A DNA stretch of 64,000 nt from the NCBI GenBank assembly GCA_015178975.1, contig WHVD01000040.1, positions 124,001-188,000 on the forward strand, given 5' to 3'. Positions 23,110 to 34,921 of this stretch are shown piece by piece. Source of the DNA: Hysterangium stoloniferum. Taxonomy: Eukaryota; Basidiomycota; Agaricomycetes; Hysterangiales; Hysterangiaceae. The translations under genes were made by a program, and so were the position numbers. The notes under the pieces were generated by a model. That model was given only the letters and a program-made list of their open reading frames with translations, had not been told where the DNA came from and did not search any database. The number at the start of each line of letters is the position of its first letter. Position 1 is the first letter of the stretch.

Positions 23110-23970
23110 TGTTACGACCGGACAATCCCGCCGGACTCCGGGCACTAACCCGTATGCCCCCACGCACTACAAGCACCAATCATCTGTTTATAGGATTTCC
23201 TGCCCAGACTCCGTTACGTCAAGACTAGTTACGTTCGACCCCTTACAACACATATCAGTCACCAGACTTCCCCCAGACCCTGTCTCTGTCTATGTCCGTC
23301 TTCGTCCCACGCATCAGTCACCAGATCCCGCTTAGAATCCCGTCACCGCTCTAATCGAGCCCCGTTCCCATTTTAGTCAAATGACCTGTCACAATTTAGG
23401 ACTCCGCTCCCGCTCCATTTCCCGTTATGGGTTATGCTTTGTCATGATTCGGACTCCGCTCCATTCCATCCCGTTCCTAACACCAAACTTGGTGTTTACT
23501 ATTCCTGTTTTATGTTCTGTTAGTTTCATTTCGTTATTACTGGATTTGGTATGTCATTCACTCCATGGTCTATATAAACTGGAAGATGTTGTACATACAA
23601 TCCAGTCAGAAAATTAGCTTAGATTCCCCCCAGTAATCTAATATATTTTCTGCTCTAAAAACCCTACTCTTATCAGACCGCTCACACTAGTCAGAGCCCA
23701 CGGGCTCCGGCGCATCTATCTCTCTCGACCATCTCGACTCACGACTCACGACCTCCGACCTACAACCTACAACCTACAACCTACAACCTACAACCTACAA
23801 CCTACAACCTACAACCCACGACCCCTGCCCGGACTCCCCGGGATTCCCATCTGCCTGTTTGAAATTGGACAATACGATCTAGCGAGGGCGCAGCCTATAA
23901 GCTGAAGCCAAGTCCTACCGGATATCCCACGGGTTTCTCCGGAGACCCGGCCTGTGTGTGTATCCTAACA
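23110..23970 (-). repeat. solo LTR (family A), CpG-rich copy
   Basis: Flanked by the 5-bp duplication GTTTC (23105-23109 and 23971-23975). Ends TGTTACGACC...CCTAACA. It holds a private 7-bp array (CTACAAC, about eight units, 23760-23815). Many CpG sites are retained, unlike the chromovirus LTRs, so it is a younger insertion. TATATAAAC lies near 23572. Confidence 0.85.
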
Positions 23971-24231
23971 GTTTCGAAATCAAGCATAGCATTTGAGGGT
24001 GACACATTATCATGGGATTCTTGAGTGTTTCTGACTCATATCATCGATGTTTCATCAGCCATCACTTCTATTACTCCATCATCCCTATTGTCTGACTCAC
24101 TTCCCCTATTGTTCTATTGTGTTTCTCCATTTATCCGTATCACATGTCTGATTTCATCTTTTGTTTGTCATTCTCTTATTGTTCAGCGCAGCCTCCCCCT
24201 ATTATTGTTCACAGCTTTACTAACACTCCTA

Positions 24232-24672
24232 TTGTGATGACTCAGAAATGACTCACACCATGTCACATCGTTATTGTGTCATTGTTTGTAGATGTTTGAT
24301 TTGACCTGTGCTTCCTCATGTATATAAGGGCCTCTCTTTTGCCCACTATTGAACAAGCAATTTCGTTGTATCTCATTTCGAAGCTCATTCTTAAGGACAA
24401 TCTCTTAAGTCTTACTCTCAGTCTCACTCCTACGGCCAGTAAGGGATACTATAGTGTGTCTTATTGTTGAAGTTCTAGATTCTACGACATTGGACTTATG
24501 TCAGCCTTTTGTATTCATCTTAGATTACATCATCCAAGGTCCGATCTCTAGCCTCTCGCTCCGAGTGTGTTTGGTTATAGACTGGTTTCAAGAACAACTG
24601 TGTTAGTGACCGTCATAAAGACTTGACCGTTGTGCACAGGTTATTAGGTCTATTCCTAGTAACAAACTTACA
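24232..24672 (+). repeat. LTR-like promoter block, ends unresolved
   Basis: Contains GTATATAAGGGCC at 24321, followed by TTCTTAAGGACAATCT and a CTTACA end near 24672. The TATA box followed by ATCCTAAGGACAAT-type sequence also occurs in family D LTRs (about 11103-11195) and near 56505-56590. No target duplication was found. Confidence 0.4.
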
Positions 24673-24675
24673 ACA

Positions 24676-25000
24676 GGAGAGAGTTGTGGGAAATATTCCC
24701 ATTAGGGTGTGTGAACTGGTTCCACAAATGTGAGAAATACTCCCATGCATGTAACAATACTCCCATGGCATTACAAAATACCTCCGTGCACCCTGATATA
24801 ATACTCCCGCATATGTCAAAATACTCCCGTGCATGTAAAAATACCTCCGCGTCTCACAAAATACTTCTGTGCGTGACATAGTAATTCCACACCTGTTACA
24901 AAATACTCCTGTGGCGCCAAAAATACTCCTGTGAGTGCAAGAAAAACTCCTGTGGCACTATGAAATACTCCCGCAAGCACAGAAATGCACCCACACTGAC
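24676..25000 (+). repeat. ACTCC short-unit array
   Basis: Degenerate tandem units of about 20-27 bases built on AATACTCC(C/T)GTG.ATGT. The same array type recurs at 32410-32520, 39665-39830, 42830-43110, 45330-45655 and 47745-48035. The first 110 bases are repeated inverted at 25455-25575. Confidence 0.75.
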
Positions 25001-25059
25001 TAATAAGAGAATTTGGGCGCTCCTCGGGTAGTCACATCCATGACTTGTGTGACATCCCG

Positions 25060-25455
25060 ACACTGGAGGCTTATCTAATAAGTTACGTGACTAGTGTTAC
25101 AGTCACTCATGTGACTAAATGCTAGTCACTAGTGTGACTCTATGAGCCAGATTAGGTAATGTGTCATGTGACACCCAAATACACACATACAAGCAAGGCA
25201 ATGTGCCGGGCAGTAATAACTAAGTAAATAAAATATAAATAATTAGTTTAAAATTATAATAATTTAATTAAGTAATAATAGCATAATATGAGTCCATATA
25301 TGCTATTATTTATGCGAAGTTAAAAGGAATAAGGCCTATTTTTCACAATAAACATAGTTCACAATAAACATAGTAAAAATTCAATAACAATTCAAGAAAA
25401 TATTAAGTAATTCAAAGAAAATTAAGAGAACATTATGAGATAATGCTGATACCTC
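25060..25455 (-). repeat. dispersed AT-rich repeat E, copy 1
   Basis: Reverse complement of 55803-56126. Landmarks: TATCAGCATTATCTCATAA, TTCGCATAAATAATAGCATATATG and GTGACTGTAAC. It is bracketed by the inverted ACTCC segments at 24676 and 25455. Confidence 0.65.
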
Positions 25456-25680
25456 ACAGGTGTGCAGAGGTATTTTCTAATGCCATGGGAGTATTGTTAC
25501 ACGTGTGGGAGTATTTCTCACATTTGTGGAACCAGTTCACACACCCTAATGGAGATATTTCCCACGACTCTCTCCCACACCGTTCACATAACCATTTCCC
25601 ACACCGTTGACATAACCATTTCCCATGTTGTTGATGTAACCATTTTTCTGTTTCTACAAACACTTTCTGTTTCTACAAAC
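25455..25680 (-). repeat. inverted partner of the ACTCC array and short Val-Asp arrays
   Basis: 25455-25575 is about 90% identical to the reverse complement of 24676-24790. It is followed by three units of ACCATTTCCCA..GTTG.. and two of TTTCTACAAACACT. Confidence 0.65.
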
Positions 25681-25689
25681 ACTTTGACA

Positions 25690-26500
25690 TCAGAGGAGGA
25701 TGAAGAGAGAAGGAAATGGTAGATGCACTTCTTGGAGGAAAGAGAGAGGGGGATGAAGGGAGAGGGAAAGGGTACATGCACCGGCTGGAGGAAAGAGGAG
25801 GCCAATTAGAGGAGGACAAAGGGAGGAGGAAACAGTACACGCACCAGCGGGAGGAAAGAGAGAGGGGCAAAGAGAGAAGGAGCAGTACACGCACTGGCTG
25901 GAGGAAAGAGAGAGGGGTGAAGAGAGAAGGAGCAGTACACGCACCAGCTGGAGGAAAAAGAGGGGAGGCTGATCAGAGGACAAAGAGACAACACCCGTGC
26001 ACCCCCACACACTCACAAATGGGTGAGTTCGTGAGGTAACATGCCCAGTTGTGCGATGTTAGTGAGGTGCGTGAGTGTGCATATGGCAACACCCACACAT
26101 GAATGGGCACGTTTGCGTGTGCGCATTCTTGAGGTAACACACCCAGTCACGGGATGTGAGTAAGGTGGTGTGTGAGTGCACATGTGGCAATACCTGTGGA
26201 CCCCACCCATGCATGACATGCCGCACACACCGGCTGGAGGAAAGAAACAGGAGGTAAATCAGCATAGGACGGAGGGAGAGCAGGACAGAGGAAGAAGGAA
26301 ATGGTAGACACAGTGGCTGGATGAAGGAGAGAGGGGCCCAATCAGGGCAGGAGGAAGAGAGAAGGAAAGGGTATATGCACCATCTGGAGGAAAGACAGAG
26401 GGGCGAAGAGAGAAGGAATGGGGACACAAATCCTGGAGGAAAGAGAGGAGGTCAATCAGAGGAGGACAAAGAGAGAAGGAAAGGGGACATGCACCAACTG
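25690..26500 (+). repeat. purine-rich GGAGG minisatellite, block 1
   Basis: Variable units of about 50-70 bp centred on GGCTGGAGGAAAGAGAG and GAAGGAAA.GGTACA.GCACC. The block is interrupted by GTGTGTGAG-type sequence at 25995-26225. Frames are open on both strands only because the unit lacks T-rich stops. Confidence 0.8.
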
Positions 26501-26565
26501 GAAGGGCCAATGAGAGCAGGGTGCACACCCAATCGGGCACAGCACACTGGGAACAGGTGCGGCGT

Positions 26566-28001
26566 TGTTATGTATTTTTAAAGGTTTTTCCTATTTTTCA
26601 CAATTTCCCCAAAATGAAATTCTTAAAAAAGGCTGTTAAAATGTACTTATATCGCGATTATGAAATTCTACAATATTCTCTTGATTTATATTGAATTTAT
26701 GCAATTTATTTTGTATTTTTATCTTATAAATTGAGGGAGCTATGAAATTTCTACCTTTTATTCTTTTTTAACTAATATATCTTCAAAACCTGGCACTTAT
26801 TACACAACGTGTGGGAATAGTCATCACAACAAGTGACCGCCATCACAACAAGTGACAGTCACAAGGGCACGCGACAGTCACACAAGGTGCACAACAGTCA
26901 CAAGGTGTGATGGGTGTCACACGCACACTAGTGCGGGAATATTATGTCATATATTATGTCATCATATATGCTACAATAGAGAATGGCGGAAATGTCTAAA
27001 ACTTTCCAAGTAAAATAGCTAAAATAGGATAGAAATAAAGTTCAATATGTCTCTAAATGTCTCAAATCTCAGTGTATATAAGGAGCTCTGCTCCAGGCAT
27101 GAAATATAACCATTTACACCACATCTGTGTGTCACTGCAGCGAGCAGCCTAATCCACCCCAATCTGGGCAGTTGGACATCTAATTCCACCTCTATCAGAG
27201 CTGTTGGAAACCCTTGCCACCTCTATCAGAGCTGTTGGAAACCCTTGCCACCTCTATCAGAGTTGTTGGCCCAAGTAGTTCACCTTGTCACCTTAATCTG
27301 AGTTGTTGACTTATTTGTTCCCCCTTGCCACCTCTTAATTGAGTAGCTGGCTTTATTACTTTTTCTGACTTCTATTTAAGTTGTTGGAATCATTTGCCAC
27401 CTCGGTTAGAGTTGTTGGCTATCAACCAAGTAATAAATAAATTGTTTGTTTGATTGTTTGAAATTAGAATATAATTCTAATTTCTCCTGGTTTGGCTTAT
27501 AGTTAAATACTGAGAATATTCTTGCAGAATCATTAAGACTACATTAAGATCCTGATAAGTTAGTATCACAGTAGAACCAGTAGATTAATTTAAATAAAGC
27601 ATATATTATCAACTATTGTTTTATTCTATAATTGATCTTTTGACCTGTTTATTAATATTTTTACTGTTTGATAAATAGTATAAAATATATATAAACTAGC
27701 TAGATCAAAGTTGAATCTAGTTTTGGAATCAGTAAATTGTTATTCATATTTTAGTGGTTGTTTTCACAGAAAAAGAACAAGCTTACATAAGCAGCTCTCA
27801 AAACTTTCTTTGTGAAGTAGGGTGCATATATTCAAGTAAACTCTTGACTTCCAGGGTTCTAAGTCTATTTAGGCTGCCACTGATTAATATCAAATACTTA
27901 AATTATTTTACCTTGCAGTGAATTGAGTATTTGCACAATTTGATTGAGCATTGGACTCCTTTTTCAGGAAATAAGTATTAAAATAAGGCTAATACATTAC
28001 A
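26566..28001 (+). repeat. solo LTR (family D), 1.44 kb
   Basis: TGTTATG...ATTACA ends with imperfect 5-bp flanks GGCGT (26561-26565) and GGCAT (28002-28006). GTATATAAGG lies at 27073. Tandem units of CACCTCTATCAGAG.TGTTGG occur at 27190-27265. The flanking sequence on both sides is the same GTGCACACCCAAT...CAGGTGCGGC repeat, which supports insertion into that repeat. Confidence 0.65.
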
Positions 28002-28290
28002 GGCATGTGCGTGCATTGGCAAATGCAATGCACACCCAATAGGGCATAGCACATTGCAAACAGGTGCGGCACGTGCGCACATTGGCAAATGCAATGCACT
28101 GTGCCTGTTTGTGCTCGAGTGGGTGTGCACACATTGGCAAATGATGCAGCATGCCCGTTTGTGCCCAAGTTGGTGGGCAGGCATGTGCCTATGGATGGGA
28201 GTGGGTGCACTGTGGATGAGAGTAGGTGGGCCGTGCCTGTTCACGCTCACACACAAAGCGCTGTGCCCATTTGGCCCGAGTGGGTGTGCA
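28002..28290 (+). repeat. GTGCATTGGCAAATGCAATG tandem units
   Basis: Three to four units of about 60-65 bp with GCACATTGGCAAATG and TGTGCCTGTTTG..CC.AGTTGGTG. A single related unit is seen near 26520-26560, left of the solo LTR. Confidence 0.6.
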
Positions 28291-28294
28291 GGCT

Positions 28295-29150
28295 GTTGAG
28301 GAGGCCGATCAGAGGAGGAAGAAGAGAGAAGGACAGGGTACATGCACCTCCTGGAGGAAAGACTGAGGAGGCTGATTATAGGAGGACAGAGAGAGAAGGA
28401 CACGGTACACGGACTGGCTGGAGGGAAGAGAGGACGCTCGGAGGAGGACAAAGAGAGAAAGAAAGGGGACAACACATGACCTGAAGGAAAAAGAGGAGCA
28501 TGATCAGAGGAGGATGAAAAAAGAGGAAATGATACACACACCAGCTGGACGAAAGAGAAGAGGTCAATCAGAGGAGGATGGAGAGAGAAGGAAATGGTAC
28601 ATGCACTGGCTACAGGAAAGAGAAGAGGAGGGTGAAGAGAGAAGGAAACAGTACATGCACTGGCTGGAGGAAAGAGAGGATGATCAGTGCAGGATCATTG
28701 TGCCTGCCAGCACCCACACACATTTTGCATTTGCAAATGCACACCTGAACAGCACATGCGTTGTTGCCAGGTTGTGCCTGGCCAATCAGAGCAGGACCGA
28801 GAGAGAAGGAACGGGTACACATGCTGCTGTCTGCAGGAAAGAGAAAGGAGGCCGATCAGAGGAGGACAAAGAGAGAATGAAAGGGTACATGCACTCGCTG
28901 GAGGAAAGAAAGACGAGGACGAATAGAGAAGGAAATGGTACATGCACCGACTGGAGGAAAGAGAGAGGAGGATGATCAGAACAGGACAAATAGAGAAGGA
29001 AATGGTACATGCACCGACTGGAGGAAAGAGAGAGGAGGAGGATGATCAGAAGAAAACAAAGAGAGGAAATGGTACATGCACCGACTGGAGGAAAGAGAGA
29101 GGAGGATGATCAGAGAAGGAACAGTACATGCACCTGGATGGAGAGAGCAG
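28295..29150 (+). repeat. purine-rich GGAGG minisatellite, block 2
   Basis: The same family as 25690-26500. A non-repeat insert at 28690-28800 contains GCATTTGCAAATGCAC. Unit lengths vary and are often not multiples of three. Confidence 0.8.
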
Positions 29151-29324
29151 GATGCACAAAGAGAGGAGCACAATTGAGAAACAACCAGTGACAGGCACAA
29201 CATCTGTGACCATAACACCGTGGGAAGGCTAAGGCTCACTTCACTTGCAGGTGACCGTGGGAAACAGACTGCTCACTTCACTCGCAGATGCTGACCTAAT
29301 GCTGACAAATAGTGACTAAGCAGC

Positions 29325-29490
29325 ACCCATGGACCCACCAAGGAGAATTCACTTATATGACAAGCCTGGGAACCCTTGCTACACTGCGGGGTGGTCACTT
29401 CATGACCTGCCCCACAACTTCAATGTGGGCTCCGGCTTGTTGGGGGGCTCAGCCCCCCAAACCCCCCCACGTCGACAACTCTTAAGTGTT
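29325..29490 (+). repeat. hairpin module a
   Basis: GACCCACCA...CACTTATATGACAAGCCTGGGAACCC is followed by three stems: GGTCA/TGACC, CCCACA/TGTGGG and GGGGGGC-TCA-GCCCCCC. It ends CGACAACTCTTAAGTGTT. The module recurs complete or partial near 32640, 39990, 43255, 45765 and 46980, always in the same orientation. Confidence 0.75.
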
Positions 29491-29639
29491 GCCAAATGGA
29501 AAGTCTCACCAAACAGAATGTGTTGCCAAATGGAAAGTCTCACCAAACGGAAAGTGTTACGGAACAGAAAGCCTTTAAAGGAAGGAAAGTCTTTACAGGG
29601 GAGACTGTTCAGAGAATGGAAAGAAAGGTTACAGAAGGA

Positions 29640-29822
29640 AACAACAGTTACAGAAGGAAACAACAGTTACAGAAGGAAACAACAGTTACAGAAGGAAACA
29701 ACAGTTACAGAAGGAAACAACAGTTACAGAAGGAAACAACAGTTACAGAAGGAAACAACAGTTACAGAAGGAAACAACAGTTACAGAAGGAAACAACAGT
29801 TACAGAAGGAAACAACAGTGAC
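29640..29822 (+). repeat. 19-bp tandem array
   Basis: About ten near-perfect units of ACAGTTACAGAAGGAAACA. Because 19 is not a multiple of three, any reading frame cycles through all three phases. The neighbouring bases (29870-29960) hold diverged, unamplified 18-bp units. Confidence 0.9.
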
Positions 29823-30589
29823 AAAGAAACCTACAGTTACAGAAGGAAACTATAGTCACAAAGGAAACACCAATGGTTACAAAGGAATCAAAGGTTTCAA
29901 AAGAATCCAAGGAATCAACAATTACAAAGGAATCAATGATTACAGTTACAAAAGCAACAACAGCCACAAAGGAAAGACAGCTCAGAAAAGGAATGATGTT
30001 AAAGAAAGACAAAAGGAACAACAGTTACAAAGTACACAATGGTTACAAAGTAAACAACACTTACAAAGGAAACAATGGTTAAAAAGTAAATAACAGAAAC
30101 CCTTGGAGAATGGAAACCAATGTTACAAAAGAAACAAAAGAACAACAGTTACAAAAGGAATAAAAAGGTACAAAAGGAATACAGGTCAAAAAGGTAATCA
30201 CATGTCAGAAAAGTAATGATAGGCCAGAAAAGCAATGATAGCTCACAAAAGTAATCACAGGCCTGAAAAGTAATCCCAGGTCAGAAAAGCAATGACAAAG
30301 ACATTGATTGAGAGAAAATTGATAAGCATTCATTAAGCATGGATGGATCATTGCCATGACTTCATATGCATGGTTGGATTTCAAAAGTTACAAAAGGAAA
30401 GAGTGGTTAAATTGACTCTCAACTGCAAGTAATTACTGTGATCATTCAATTTATTTATTTTGATTTTATTTTGATTTATTGAATTTTATTTTATTTTATT
30501 GTTTTTCATTTCGATTTATTTTATTTTAAAACATTTTATATTCATTTATTATATTTTATTTGAATTATTCTGATTTTATTGAGGCCGAT

Positions 30590-32150
30590 CAGAGGGGGAT
30601 GGAGGAAGAAGGAAATAGCACACACAGCAGCTGGACAAAGAGAGAAGGAAACAGTACACACACTCACTGAAGCAAGGGTACACACACCACCTGGAGGAAA
30701 GAGAGGGCTGGTCAGAGGAGGATGGTGGAAGAAGGAAATGGTAGACATACTGTAGGAAAGAGAGAGTAGGCCACTCAGAGGAACACGCACTGGCTGGAGG
30801 AAAGAGAATGGAGGCCAATCAGGGCAGGATGAAGAGAGAAGGAAAGGGTACACAAACCACCTGGAGGGAAGAGAGAGGGCCAATTAAAGCAGGATGGAGA
30901 GAGAAGGAAATAGTACATGCACTTGCTGGAGGAAAGAGAGAGGGGGCCAATCAGAGCAGGACAGAGGGAGGAGGAAAGGGGACATGGACCTCCTGGAGAA
31001 AAGAGAGAGGAGGATGAAGGGAGAAGGACATGGTACATGCAGTGGCTGGAGGAAAGAGAGAAGGAAATGGTACACACACCTCCTGGAGGAAAGAGAGAGG
31101 ATGAAGGGAGAAGGAAACGGTACATGCATCGGCTGGAGGAAAGAGAGAGGAGGCCAATTAGAGGAGGACAAAGAGAGAAGGAAATGGTACACGCATGTCC
31201 TGGAGGAAAGAGAGAGAGAGGAGGCCAATCAGAGGAGGACAAAGGGAGTAAGAAACGGTACACCCACCGGCTGGAGGAAAGAGAGGAGGCCAATCAGAGG
31301 ACAAAGGGAGAAAGAAACAGTACACACACTGGCTGGAGGAAAGAGGGGAGGCCAATTAGAGGGGGATGAAGAGAGAAGGAAACGGTACACACACCTCCTG
31401 GAGGAAAGAGAGAGGAGGCGGATCAGAGGAGGATGAAGGGAGGAGGAAATGGTACATGCACCGGCTGGAGGAAAGAGAGAGGAGGACAGAGGGAGAAGGA
31501 GCAGTACACCCACCAGCTGGAGGAAAGAGAGGGGGCCGATCAGAAGAGGACAGAGAGAGAGGGAAATGGAACATGCACTGGCTGGAGGAAAGAGAGAGAG
31601 GAGGCAAATGAGTGCAGGACAGAGGAAGAAGGAAATGGTAGATGCACCGGCTGGAGGAAAGAGAGGGGGACAATCAGAGGAGGACAAAGAGAGGGGAAAG
31701 GGAGTACGCACTGGCTGGAGGAAAGAGAAGGGGACAATGCTAGAGGAAAGAGAGGGGGCCAATCAGAAGAGGACAGAGAGAGAGGGAAATGGAACACACA
31801 CTGGCTGGAGGAAAGAGAGAGGAGGCAAATCAGCACAGGACAGAGGAAGAAGGAAATGGTAGACGCACCAGCTGGAGGAAAGAGAGAGGGTCCTGATGAG
31901 AGGAGGATGGAGAGAGAAGGAAATGGTACACGCACCTGGAGGAAAAAGAGGAGGATGATCAGAGGACAAAGAAAGAGGAAATGGTACATGCACCGGCTGG
32001 AAGAAAGAGAGAAGAGGTCAATCAGAGGAGGATAGAGAGAGAAGGAAACAGTATGCTGGAGGAAAGAGAGAGGAGGTGGATTAGCGCAGGATGGAGGGAG
32101 AAGGAAAGAGTACACGCATCACCTGGAGGAAAGAGAGAGGGTGTGCCGTG
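30590..32150 (+). repeat. purine-rich GGAGG minisatellite, block 3, with CCAAT boxes
   Basis: More than twenty units of about 50-71 bp. Many contain GGCCAATCAG or GGCCAATTAG between the GGAGG and GGACAAAG segments. Indels that break the frame are common between units. Confidence 0.85.
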
Positions 32151-32151
32151 A

Positions 32152-32400
32152 ATGGGAGTGGGTCTGCAGTGGATGGGTGCGGGTGGATGGGTACACGGTG
32201 GATGGGTACACGGTGGATGGGTACAGGTGGATGGGTGCGTGGTGGATGGGAGCAGGTGCGTGATGGATGGGAGCAGGTGTGTGGTGGATGGGTGCGCGGT
32301 GGATGGGAGCAGGTGCGCAGTGGATGGGAGCAGGTGCACGGTGGATGGGTGCGGGTGGGTGTGCTGTGGATGGGAGTGGGTGCGCCGTAGATGTGCCGTG
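32152..32400 (+). repeat. G-rich GTGGATGGG array
   Basis: About fifteen units of GGATGGG(T/A)(G/A)C..GGTG. Runs such as GGGTGCGGGTGGATGGG meet the spacing rule for G-quadruplexes on the plus strand. Confidence 0.75.
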
Positions 32401-32409
32401 CCTGTATGA

Positions 32410-32530
32410 ATGAAGAAAAACCCATGTGGCATTGAAAAAGCTCCCAAAAAGCTCCCATGGCATCACAAAAGGTCCTGCGGCATGCATCCGTGCTGGCACA
32501 GAAATGCCTCCATGCTGACACATTGTGCTT
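32410..32530 (+). repeat. short ACTCC-type array
   Basis: AAAGCTCCCA.. and AAATGCCTCCATGCTGACA units, related to the arrays at 24676 and 39665. Confidence 0.5.
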
Positions 32531-32559
32531 ATGTCATGGCACCTAGCGGCACCCTCGCT

Positions 32560-32770
32560 ACCAAAAAAGGAAAACGGGACCCACCACCCACTGTACAACT
32601 TTACTTTATATGATGATATGATGATGATGATGATGATGGACAAGCCTGGGAACCCTTGCTACGCTGCGGGGCAGTCGCTTCATGACTGGCCCCACAACTT
32701 CGCTGCGGGCTCCGGCTTGTTGGGGGGCAAAGCCCCCAAACCCCCCCCCCGTCCATCACTCTTAAGTATT
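32560..32770 (+). repeat. hairpin module b with ATG microsatellite
   Basis: A (GAT/ATG) run at 32608-32638 interrupts the module start. The stems GGGGC-AGTC/GACT-GGCCCC and GGGGGGC-AAA-GCCCCC remain. It lies directly 3' of the Helitron helicase stop in the Helitron's orientation. Confidence 0.7.
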
Positions 32771-32876
32771 TCTCAGCACTTCTAAGTATTTCTGAGCATT
32801 TCTAAGTATTTGCATATCACAATCACTGTTAGAAGTTACAAAAGTTAGAAACAATCAATCAAAATACATTAAAACT

Positions 32877-34900
32877 TCAATCTAATAATACATCTTTGTA
32901 CACTATATTTGCTGTTCTCTTTGTCACTTTTAATAATATTTTTATCCTATTCCAACTTCTTCCCCTTGAAAGTCCCACATACAATTGCCCATGTCCAAAC
33001 ACTGCCATTCTCAAATCTATTCCTACCACTTTCAACGACTGTCCTTGTGACTTGTTAATTGTCATTGCAAATGCCAACCGCACTGGAAACTGAATACGAT
33101 GCAGTTTAAATGGCAGTTGATCATCATTTGTAATTATTTTGATCCATGAAAGAAATGCCATTTTTCCAGTACATGGTCCAGTTAGGATCCACACTTGAAG
33201 CAAATGATTTTCCATTTTCACCAATCGCAATCGTGTCCCATTGAAAAGCCCCCTCTGTGGATCTATGTTCCGTAACAGCATCAAAGGCACTCCTGGCTTC
33301 ACCTCAAGTCGACTTGGTGAGATTCCACCAAAATTCAGGCTGTTCAAATACTCTACAGGATACATCTCTGTCTCACTGTCTCCTTCTGCAGTATCAGCAC
33401 TGTGGTATACATGACTCTCCCCAGGGAATTTATTCAGAAGTTCTGAATTAATCTCATCAACCTCTGAATTAATCTCATCAACCTCTGAATTAATCTCATC
33501 AACCTCTGAATTCCTTGGACACAGAATTGCCCGGTCTAAGAAGTCTTCATCTTGTGGATATATCTCAGTAATTAGATCAGACATTTCTGGACCACAGATC
33601 ATATGAGGAGGGATATTCATTGTATGATCCAAAGGTAAATCCTTTCCATGGCCTATATCCAATAGCCACTGAGCAAACTGTTGACTGTCTGGATCATCCT
33701 GGTCCACCCGCATATTCTTTTTCAAGAAGAGTACCTTGATATGCTTCCACAGTTCTGATTTCTGGATACATTGTCCAATGATCTGTTCTTTTGAACCCTT
33801 TGGTACAACAGGCAAAGTCTGCTGAAAGTCACCTCCCCAGGCCACAGGAATCCCTCCAAAGGGAAGATCCTCCTTGTCTAATAAATCCCTCAGGGTTCTG
33901 TCAACTGCCTCACATATGAAATGTGACTGCATTGGAACTTCATCCCAGATAATCAGTCAGACATTCTTCATGAGCTCTGCCCTTTCTGAACCCTTTTTGA
34001 TATGACACAGAGCATCCTTCTCACAGGGAACAGGGATTGAAAATGTACTGTGAGAAGTGCAACCACCCTTGAGAATCATTGATGCAATTCCAGAAGATGC
34101 CACACAAAGCACAATGTAGCCCTTGGCCCTACATGCATGTGCCAGAGTATTCCATACAAAGGACTTGCCAGTGCCTCCTGGACCATTGACAAAGAACAAT
34201 TTGCCTTCTTGTTGCTCATCCACTGCCTTCATGATAGTCTCAAAGGCAGCATGTTGTTCAGGATTACACTTTTCAAGATTAGCTTGGGCACTGGCAAGCT
34301 CATGTTGAATATTATAACTCTTTTGCTCATTAATGAGATGGTTGCCAACAATGGCATCCCAATTATCAGTGCAGTTTGGCATGGTTGGATAGTGTGAGAG
34401 GGACTTTCCAGAATAGCGTAGGATCTTATCAATTTCATAGAGACCAAAGTCATAAACTTGGATTGGTGATGGATTGTCAATGCCATGTGTTTGCTGAAGT
34501 ATGAACTCCAAATCATCACAAAGAAATACTTAAAGTCATTCCAGAGTTCATGGGGTTGTGCAGGGGAGGACATGGTCAAAATGATGGCAAACAACCTGCA
34601 AAGTTGAAACCCAGACTCTATGTGACTGGCTTCTGTAAGGCACATGTGCCACTGGCAGTCATCTTCAAGCAAACCACATGCAACACAGGCTTGCTGAAAT
34701 GTGGGATAAGTCTCACCCTGAAAAGTCCTGAGCTGTTCAAATGAAGTGGCACCTTTGACAACAGTGAGCAATGTACAGAGGTGGAATCTTTCCCCACTGG
34801 CAATGTTAACAAAATGAATGCGCCCTATGGAAAACCCACTTTGATGTGGCTTCCATGATTTCTTCTTGGGTACATATGTGAAATACTCAGGAAAGTCCAT
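32877..34900 (-). pseudogene. Helitron Pif1-like helicase domain
   Basis: Walker A GPGGTGKS at 34161-34184, Walker B-type WDEVPM near 33930, WGGDFQQTLPVV, and the C-terminal superfamily-1 motif AMTINKSQGQSLKVVGIDL and LYVGLSRG. A 21-bp unit is repeated three times at about 33438-33510 (EINSEVD). Frames change near 34500, and a stop sits between LMKNV and the Walker B block. Pif1-type helicases unwind DNA during rolling-circle transposition. Confidence 0.85.
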
Positions 34901-34921
34901 ATAAAATGTGTCCTGGGCATG

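Larger units (their letters stand above)
29325..32150 (+). repeat. 2.8-kb composite block, copy 1
   Basis: Hairpin module, 17-18-bp AAAGT.TCACCAAA units, a 19-bp array, diverged 18-bp units, AGAAAAGTAATGA units, an AT-rich TTTTATTTTATTG tract, then the GGAGG minisatellite. The same order occurs at 39960-42830, with long near-identical stretches (for example 30180-30580 against 41070-41460). The Helitron lies between the two copies. Confidence 0.8.

Noticed and set aside
32640-32770. Assigning the hairpin module as the proven Helitron 3' end
   Set aside because: No CTRR terminus could be placed and module copies elsewhere continue into different sequence, so it stays a hypothesis.
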